This document shows positions 6,675-11,638 of a stretch of 11,638 nt of DNA, one piece after another (the stretch's first letter is position 1; every line of letters starts with the position of its first letter). The DNA comes from Prosthecobacter sp. (lineage in GTDB: Bacteria; Verrucomicrobiota; Verrucomicrobiia; Verrucomicrobiales; Verrucomicrobiaceae): contig JAOZVT010000454.1 of NCBI GenBank assembly GCA_025869455.1, positions 1 through 11,638 on the forward strand, in the 5' to 3' direction. The notes beneath the pieces were generated by a model, which saw only the letters and a list, made by a program, of their open reading frames with translations, was not told the DNA's origin and did not search any database. Both the position numbers and the translations under genes were made by a program.

Positions 6675-8648
6675 ATGCGATTTTCTTCCCTCTTAGCCTG
6701 CCTTCTACTGACTTCCTTGGTTTCCCGCGCGGAGCCTACATCCGTGGAGCTGATCTTGGATTGCTCAGGTTCCATGTGGAATAAACTGTCGGATGGCCGT
6801 TACCGCATTGATGCCGCCAAGCAGGTGCTCAGTGAGTTCATCGCCACGGCTCCTGACAAAGAAGATTTGCACATCGGTCTGCGTCTCTACGGCTCTCAAA
6901 AATCACATCGCGAACCAGGGGCCTGTGAGGACACGGTGTTGGTCGTGCCTATCGAAGGTTTTGCACGCAGCCAGATGCTGAAGCTAGTCAAAGAAGCACG
7001 TGCTATTGGTGCCACTCCATTAGCTCTTTCGCTGAATGCAGCAGCAGATGACTTTACCAAAGAAGGAAAGAAACAAGTCATCGTCTTCACCGATGGGGAA
7101 GAATCCTGCGATGGTGATGTGGCTGCCGCATTAGCCAAGCTGAAGTCCTCCGGCATTGATGCCGATGTACGCATCATTGGCATCGGTTTGCCCAAAGCCG
7201 TGGCGGAACGTTTTGCCACCCTAGCCCCGATCGAGAATGCCGACAGTGCATTGAAACTGGCTCAGGCCCTAAAAAATGCCACGGCGAGCACGGTAACCGC
7301 ACCAGCAGCACCCATGATTGAAAAACAAAAGGTCACGGTGAAGGTCACTAAAAATGGAGGCCCATTGGCAGAGGGAGAGGTCACTCTCCTGGGTGCGGAT
7401 AAAGCTTTGTCCAAGCTGACCAAGTCTGAAGAACCTGGGACCTGGACAGGTGAATTACCTGCTGGCCTTTACACCGCCATTGTCTCCCCCGGTGATCGTC
7501 AATTCCCAGAGCTGGGCGTGGCACGCAGCGCGGATAATACATTCATCCTAGACGTGACGGAACTACCGAAAGTCACGGTCGAAATTCCCAATGAAGAAAT
7601 CACCGTTCTGCATGAGTTTGCCCTCTTGTTCTCCGGTGCCAATGGGATCGGTGATCAATACATCATCATTGCCCTCGTCGGTTCACCCGATTCCGCTGTG
7701 CCTAACCTGAGAGATGCCATTGGCAAAGAAGCCACCATGAGCATCATCGCACCTGAACTGCCTGGGATGTATGAAGCGCGCTTCGCCCAGCGCGATGCTC
7801 ATCTGGAATACACCATCTGTGGCCGCTCGAAGCCCTTTGAAGTGAAAATCCCAGAGGTCACTCTGGAACTACCTGCCAGCGTAACTGCTAGCAGTCCATT
7901 CACCGTGAAATTCAAAGCTCCGGCTCAGGGCAGTGACTGGATCGGCTGGGTAAAAGCAGGGGCTGCTGATGGTGAATATGGCAACTACGTGCGCCCCTCC
8001 GCCAATAGCGATACCGTGCAGATCAACGCCCCCGCCGAAGTTGGGGACTATGAGATGCGCTACGCTACCGATGGCACCCCAACCCCCTTTGCCCGCAAAG
8101 CCTTCAAAGTGGAAGCCGCTGCCATCTCCCTGGAAGCCCCCGCTTCCGTGATGGCTGGCACACAAGTACCCATCTCCTGGAAAGCACCCGCGCTCGGCCA
8201 CCTTTACATCACCATCGTGGACAAAGGTGCCGAGCCAGGAGCTTACAATGATTACAATCGCCTGGATAGCGGTGAAAACCCCATGCTGCTTCAGTCTCCC
8301 CGCAAATCAGGAGACATGGAGATCCGCATCAATGACGAGCAACAGAGCATCGTTCTCTTCCGCCGTCCCATCACCCTGACCGAAATGAAAGCCAGCATCA
8401 AAGGCCCAGCCGAGGTAGCCGTGAATGCGACGATCACACTCGAATGGACGGGACCGAATGGCTACGGAGATTTTGTGACCATTGTCAAAGTGGGGGGCGC
8501 AGATGGAGAATATCTGTCCTATGCCAACACCATAGACTCCCCCAATAAATCAGAAATCAAAGCCCCTGAAGAAGCCGGAGCCTACGAGCTACGCTACACT
8601 ACCCGTGATAACCAAGTGCTGGCCCGCCAACCGATCACGGTGAAGTAG
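6675..8648 (+). CDS. Secreted von Willebrand factor A protein with Ig-like repeats
   Basis: A 657-aa exported protein. Residues 1-19 form a Sec signal peptide (M-R-F-S-S-L-L-A-C-L-L-L, cleavage likely after S-R-A). A vWA domain (about 23-200) has a complete MIDAS: D29-C-S31-G-S33, Thr115 in G-A-T-P-L, and Asp140 in F-T-D-G-E-E-S, so it should bind a divalent ion and probably a protein ligand. A linker with a carboxypeptidase-regulatory-like beta domain (about 216-296) is followed by four repeated Ig-like modules, roughly 300-392, 394-480, 482-569 and 571-657. Each has a strand pattern ending near 'A-P-x-x-x-G-x-Y-E-x-R' (diverged in module 3). No membrane anchor or sorting tail is visible, so it is likely periplasmic or secreted. 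The start at 6675 begins the signal peptide; the earlier in-frame ATG at 6627 would add 16 residues before it. A terminator follows at 8667. The ligand and role are unknown. Confidence 0.85.
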   Translation: MRFSSLLACLLLTSLVSRAEPTSVELILDCSGSMWNKLSDGRYRIDAAKQVLSEFIATAPDKEDLHIGLRLYGSQKSHREPGACEDTVLVVPIEGFARSQMLKLVKEARAIGATPLALSLNAAADDFTKEGKKQVIVFTDGEESCDGDVAAALAKLKSSGIDADVRIIGIGLPKAVAERFATLAPIENADSALKLAQALKNATASTVTAPAAPMIEKQKVTVKVTKNGGPLAEGEVTLLGADKALSKLTKSEEPGTWTGELPAGLYTAIVSPGDRQFPELGVARSADNTFILDVTELPKVTVEIPNEEITVLHEFALLFSGANGIGDQYIIIALVGSPDSAVPNLRDAIGKEATMSIIAPELPGMYEARFAQRDAHLEYTICGRSKPFEVKIPEVTLELPASVTASSPFTVKFKAPAQGSDWIGWVKAGAADGEYGNYVRPSANSDTVQINAPAEVGDYEMRYATDGTPTPFARKAFKVEAAAISLEAPASVMAGTQVPISWKAPALGHLYITIVDKGAEPGAYNDYNRLDSGENPMLLQSPRKSGDMEIRINDEQQSIVLFRRPITLTEMKASIKGPAEVAVNATITLEWTGPNGYGDFVTIVKVGGADGEYLSYANTIDSPNKSEIKAPEEAGAYELRYTTRDNQVLARQPITVK

Positions 8649-8666
8649 GTTCGCTTGAAGAGACGC

Positions 8667-8696
8667 CTCCAGGGCCGTATGGCTCTGGAGTTATTT
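8667..8696 (+). terminator. Terminator hairpin after the vWA gene, overlapping the next ribosome site
   Basis: CTCCAGGGCC (8667-8676) pairs with GGCTCTGGAG (8681-8690) over ten positions with one G-T pair and a GTAT loop. TTATTT follows at 8691-8696. It lies 18 bp after the vWA stop and looks like an intrinsic terminator with a weak U-tract. Its 3' arm contains the GGAG that is the ribosome site of the next gene. Confidence 0.65.
8687..8690 (+). promoter_or_regulatory. Shine-Dalgarno GGAG for the first nucleotidyltransferase gene
   Basis: GGAG is 9 bp before the ATG at 8700, one of the few well-spaced ribosome sites in the window, and supports that start over the TTG at 8655 or the ATG at 8679. 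It is fully paired in the preceding hairpin, so readthrough transcripts would have it masked. Confidence 0.55.
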
Positions 8697-8699
8697 CCC

Positions 8700-9623
8700 A
8701 TGTCTCATCAGCCGCACAACATCCACGCAGGCACTCAAGTTGTCACACTTGTGAGTGTCCATGGCAGCAATCAGGCCCTGGTTCACCCTCGTGGAGCGGT
8801 AGGCATCATCACGCGCACACCTTGCGCAGAAGAAGAGCGCTTTCTGGTTCGCTTTCCAGATGGGTTTGAGAGCGCCTTGCGTGCCGATGAAATGGAAGTG
8901 CTCAAGCATTTCAAAGATCGGTTGGAAGGTGCCTCGCCATCTTTGCAGGACTTCTCCTTGGAGGATCACGTCATTTATCGCTGCATTGTGGGTTCACGCG
9001 CCTATGGCTTGGAAACAGAAGCTTCTGATACGGATCTACGTGGCATTTATCAGGCCCCAGCGGACTTGCATTGGTCCCTGTATGGCGCACCGGAGCAATT
9101 TGAAGATCACGAACAGCAAGCCTGTTACTGGGAGCTTCAGAAGTTTCTCACCATGGCTTTGAAAGCGAATCCAAACATCCTGGAATGCCTCTATTCACCG
9201 CTGGTCGAAAAGGCCACTCCTATCGCTCAAGCGTTGCTATCCATTCGGGACAAGTTCCTTTCTCAGATGATCTTCCAGACCTTCAACGGTTATGCCCTTA
9301 GCCAGTTCAAGAAGATAGAGCAAGATCTGCGCAATCAAGGCCAGGTGCGCTGGAAACACGCCATGCATTTGCTGCGTCTTTTAATGACAGGTGCGGCCAC
9401 TTTGCGAGAAGGTTGCGTGCCTGTTCACGTAGGGTGCCGTCGCGATGAATTGCTGGCTGTGAAGCGTGGCGAACTCACTTGGGAACAAGTGGACGCTTGG
9501 CGTCAGCGCCTGCACCGAGAATTTGAGCAGGCCTTAGCAGAAACTAAGCTGCCAGAACGACCTGACTATGAGGCGGCGAATCATTTGTTGATACAAGCTC
9601 GACACTCAAAGGTAACCTCTTAG
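8700..9623 (+). CDS. RlaP-like nucleotidyltransferase (COG3541), with N-terminal beta domain
   Basis: A 307-aa member of the predicted nucleotidyltransferase family related to RlaP, the polymerase-beta-type enzyme linked in other genomes to RNA ligases and RNA repair. The catalytic signature is G-S-R-A-Y-G (98-103) followed by S-D-T-D-L-R-G (109-115), with Asp110 and Asp112 as metal ligands. A helical region follows (N-I-L-E-C-L-Y-S-P, and W-K-H-A-M-H-L-L-R-L-L near the middle) that is typical of the family. Residues 1-75 form an extra small beta-rich segment (R-G-A-V-G-I-I-T-R-T, R-F-P-D-G-F-E) absent from its neighbour. No signal peptide is present, so it is cytosolic. The start at 8700 is supported by GGAG at 8687. 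The gene is followed after 26 bp by a paralog. No RNA ligase gene is in the window, and the RNA or nucleotide substrate is unknown. Confidence 0.82.
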   Translation: MSHQPHNIHAGTQVVTLVSVHGSNQALVHPRGAVGIITRTPCAEEERFLVRFPDGFESALRADEMEVLKHFKDRLEGASPSLQDFSLEDHVIYRCIVGSRAYGLETEASDTDLRGIYQAPADLHWSLYGAPEQFEDHEQQACYWELQKFLTMALKANPNILECLYSPLVEKATPIAQALLSIRDKFLSQMIFQTFNGYALSQFKKIEQDLRNQGQVRWKHAMHLLRLLMTGAATLREGCVPVHVGCRRDELLAVKRGELTWEQVDAWRQRLHREFEQALAETKLPERPDYEAANHLLIQARHSKVTS

Positions 9624-9649
9624 CTTTTAATTTTTTGCTCGCCATCAGC

Positions 9650-10414
9650 ATGACTCACGACCCACGTCTCCAGCGCATCACATCCGCACAGCCTTACCCT
9701 TTGCTATTCGCCACCATCAGTGGGGCACATCTCTATGGATTTCCTTCACCGGACTCGGATGTGGATTTGCGCGGAGCGCACATCCTTCCTTTGCAAAAGG
9801 TGTTAGGCCTCGAAGTGAAGGAGGAAACGGTAGAGGATTCCCGCATCATTGAGGGGTTAGAAATGGACATTGTGAGCCACGACGTGAAGAAGTTCTTTGG
9901 ACTGCTTTTGAAGAAGAATGGTTATGTGCTGGAACAGCTTTATTCACCCCTCATTGTACAGACGACTGCCGCCCATGAAGAGCTGAAGGAAATCGTGAAG
10001 GGCTGCATTACACGACACCATTCGCATCACTACTTTGGCTTTGTGCAAACTCAGTGGGAGCTGTTCCAGAAGGAATCACCCCATCGCGTTAAGCCTCTGC
10101 TCTATGTCTATCGCGTCTTGTTGACAGGCATTTGGTTGATGCGCACTGGAGAGGTGGAAGCAAATTTGGTTACGCTGAATGAAACCTTCCGTTTATCTTA
10201 TGTGGATGACTTGATCGCCCGCAAACTTTCAGGTCCAGAACAGTCCACTCTAGACACCGCTGATCTGTCATTTTACCAAAGCGAATATGAACGGCTACGC
10301 ATCGAACTCCAGGCTGCGCATGATTCCAGCACCCTGCGTGAGTCACCCGATGACTCCGCACGACTGGCCCTGAATGATTTACTCATTCGGGTGCGGATGG
10401 CTCAAGGAATCTGA
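9650..10414 (+). CDS. Second RlaP-like nucleotidyltransferase (COG3541)
   Basis: A 254-aa paralog of the preceding protein. The active site is S-G-A-H-L-Y-G (24-30) then S-D-V-D-L-R-G (36-42), with Asp37 and Asp39 as metal ligands and a probable third carboxylate at Asp73 in L-E-M-D-I-V-S-H-D. The shared family segments Y-V-L-E-Q-L-Y-S-P-L and R-V-K-P-L-L-Y-V-Y-R-V-L-L-T-G follow. It lacks the N-terminal beta domain of its neighbour. The two genes are likely cotranscribed (26-bp gap). I chose the ATG at 9650; an in-frame TTG at 9635 would add five residues. No Shine-Dalgarno is visible. The 3' end overlaps the convergent gene by 13 bp. Both copies keep catalytic residues, so neither looks decayed. 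Confidence 0.82.
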   Translation: MTHDPRLQRITSAQPYPLLFATISGAHLYGFPSPDSDVDLRGAHILPLQKVLGLEVKEETVEDSRIIEGLEMDIVSHDVKKFFGLLLKKNGYVLEQLYSPLIVQTTAAHEELKEIVKGCITRHHSHHYFGFVQTQWELFQKESPHRVKPLLYVYRVLLTGIWLMRTGEVEANLVTLNETFRLSYVDDLIARKLSGPEQSTLDTADLSFYQSEYERLRIELQAAHDSSTLRESPDDSARLALNDLLIRVRMAQGI

Positions 10415-11638
10415 CTGTAAATCAAACCTGCCGCTAGGGCTGCGGGCAGATCCCTTTGATCGGGATCTTCCAGGATCTTTCTCAGGCTCGCTTTGGCTTC
10501 ACCGGGGCGGTTTTCCAGAAGGTAGAGACGAGCTTGGTAGAGATGCGCACGCGCTTTGTCCGTGGCAATGACATAGAGGCTCAGGGCGTGTTCCAGCAGG
10601 TCGATCGCCTCCGCATTTTTGCCTTCGCTAGCAGAGAGCAGCGCGGTGAGTTCCAGGATGTGCGGCTTGTTCCGTATCACCGCCAGTTCAGTGAGCGCCT
10701 GTTTCAGTTCAGGACTGCCTTCCCCTGGGAACCGCAGTGAGGTACCCTGATACAGTGCATAGTCGCGGTCGCGTCCTTCGCCCATGCTGGTGCCGGGGCC
10801 TTTGGCATAGGGACGATAAAGCGGGTCACCACAGACGACATTCATCCAGGAAAGCACGGGCGTGGCGTTCCAGGCGGCTTCGACCAAGGTGTAACCTTCC
10901 AGCAACCGTTGATTCAGCACATCAAAGTGGACGGTGAGACTGAGGTAGGGCTCAAAGACATTGCCCAGCGCGGCAGCGGCCCCTTGTTTCAGCAAAGGCC
11001 CCACCCAATGACGGTCAGGGGAGCGCAGAGCAGCCGCGCTGAACGAGTGCAAATGGCAGGCTATGGCCCCGGGCTGAAATTTGAACGAAGGGCTGGCAAT
11101 GGCCCCGCTGGCATTCGTGGTGTACCAGCCAAAGTAGAAGGCCGTGTCCGGCAGTGGCCAATGATCCGGCAAGACTGCTTCCGCCTTGTCCACATACACA
11201 GGGATACCCTTTTCACGAAACAGAATGGCACTGCGATTCAGCCAATCTTCACCTTCCTGATAGGCCCCTGTTTTCTGCGCCAGATCAATCACCGCACGAC
11301 CTCGAAGGCCGATTTTCTCTGTGGCGAGGGCATCATCGATCATCCGCTTCACCGTATCCGCATCCGGTGCATCCAGCCGCCCAACCAACATCAGGCCAGG
11401 CGTGCCCTGAAACATCTGGAAACGCATATCCTGCTCATAGTAAGGATTGCGCAAAGCTCCGGCGATGGGTTGTCTGGGAAGCCCTAAAAGACAAAGTTCG
11501 CTATCCACACTGGCCTCATCCTCCTGCGTATTCTTCGGGTTTTGGGTATCCCGCTGAATCTGAAAAGGAACACCACGCATGAGCACCAAGACACGTACCG
11601 AAGACTCCGCCACCGTCATGGCAGGCAAGGTTTTGCCA
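10402..11638 (-). CDS. TIGR03790-family protein with TPR-like tail (5' end off window)
   Basis: The reading frame is open to the right edge, so the N-terminus lies beyond the window; about 411 codons are visible. The TTG at 11628 is probably not the true start, because the visible sequence begins in the middle of a beta strand (S-S-V-R-V-L-V-L-M-R-G-V-P). Family-like blocks are L-M-L-V-G-R-L-D-A-P, F-Y-F-G-W-Y-T-T-N-A-S-G, A-I-A-C-H-L-H-S-F-S-A, L-G-N-V-F-E-P-Y-L and V-V-C-G-D-P-L-Y-R-P. I recall these as the TIGR03790 family of Verrucomicrobiota and related phyla, whose function is unknown. The last 100 or so residues form helical TPR-like repeats (A-E-A-I-D-L-L-E-H-A-L-S, then G-E-A-K-A-S-L-R-K-I-L). 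It converges on the nucleotidyltransferase pair with a 13-bp overlap, and no terminator is seen between them. Confidence 0.75.
   Translation of the reverse strand, partial: GKTLPAMTVAESSVRVLVLMRGVPFQIQRDTQNPKNTQEDEASVDSELCLLGLPRQPIAGALRNPYYEQDMRFQMFQGTPGLMLVGRLDAPDADTVKRMIDDALATEKIGLRGRAVIDLAQKTGAYQEGEDWLNRSAILFREKGIPVYVDKAEAVLPDHWPLPDTAFYFGWYTTNASGAIASPSFKFQPGAIACHLHSFSAAALRSPDRHWVGPLLKQGAAAALGNVFEPYLSLTVHFDVLNQRLLEGYTLVEAAWNATPVLSWMNVVCGDPLYRPYAKGPGTSMGEGRDRDYALYQGTSLRFPGEGSPELKQALTELAVIRNKPHILELTALLSASEGKNAEAIDLLEHALSLYVIATDKARAHLYQARLYLLENRPGEAKASLRKILEDPDQRDLPAALAAGLIYSQIP

Overview
The window looks like chromosomal DNA of a Verrucomicrobiota-type bacterium (for example Prosthecobacter, Verrucomicrobium or relatives). 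This is inferred from moderate GC, few Shine-Dalgarno sites, a TIGR03790-type protein, a Tat-exported double alpha/beta-hydrolase, and an intergenic repeat whose spurious translation reads 'TGILPV'. Nothing in the sequence fixes the species. There are eight genes or gene parts. I see no rRNA, tRNA, transposase or CRISPR array.

Layout. Bases 1-347 hold no convincing gene. They contain a three-copy, 63-bp-period structured repeat (about 31-203) and a strong terminator hairpin (240-282). A Tat-exported esterase/hydrolase gene follows (348-2453, +). Next is a cluster of COG0523/G3E metal-chaperone GTPases: one on the + strand (2517-3689) faces a three-gene minus-strand operon, zigA (6546-5311), a second COG0523 gene (5301-4303) and a Cys/His-rich unknown (4286-3615). 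The unknown's 3' end overlaps the first GTPase gene by 75 bp. Divergent from zigA is a secreted vWA protein with four Ig-like modules (6675-8648). After a terminator come two tandem RlaP-type nucleotidyltransferases (8700-9623 and 9650-10414). A convergent TIGR03790-like gene with a TPR-like tail (10402 to beyond the right edge) ends the window.

How it fits together. The most interesting part is 2467-6566, which I read as a zinc-limitation locus. Both ends carry almost the same A/T-rich quasi-palindrome (18 of 21 bases identical), one upstream of the + strand GTPase and one at the start of zigA. Its form (GCAA-type arms around an A/T core) resembles a Fur-family box, so a Zur-like regulator is plausible. 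The three GTPases differ in an informative way. ZigA has an intact C-I-C-C metal site. The 332-aa protein has C-V-C-C plus a five-His run. The + strand paralog has lost the metal-binding cysteines (G-S-I-S-G in place of G-C-I-C-C) but keeps its Walker A motif. The unrecognised protein with eight cysteines, encoded last in the operon, is a candidate new zinc-homeostasis partner.
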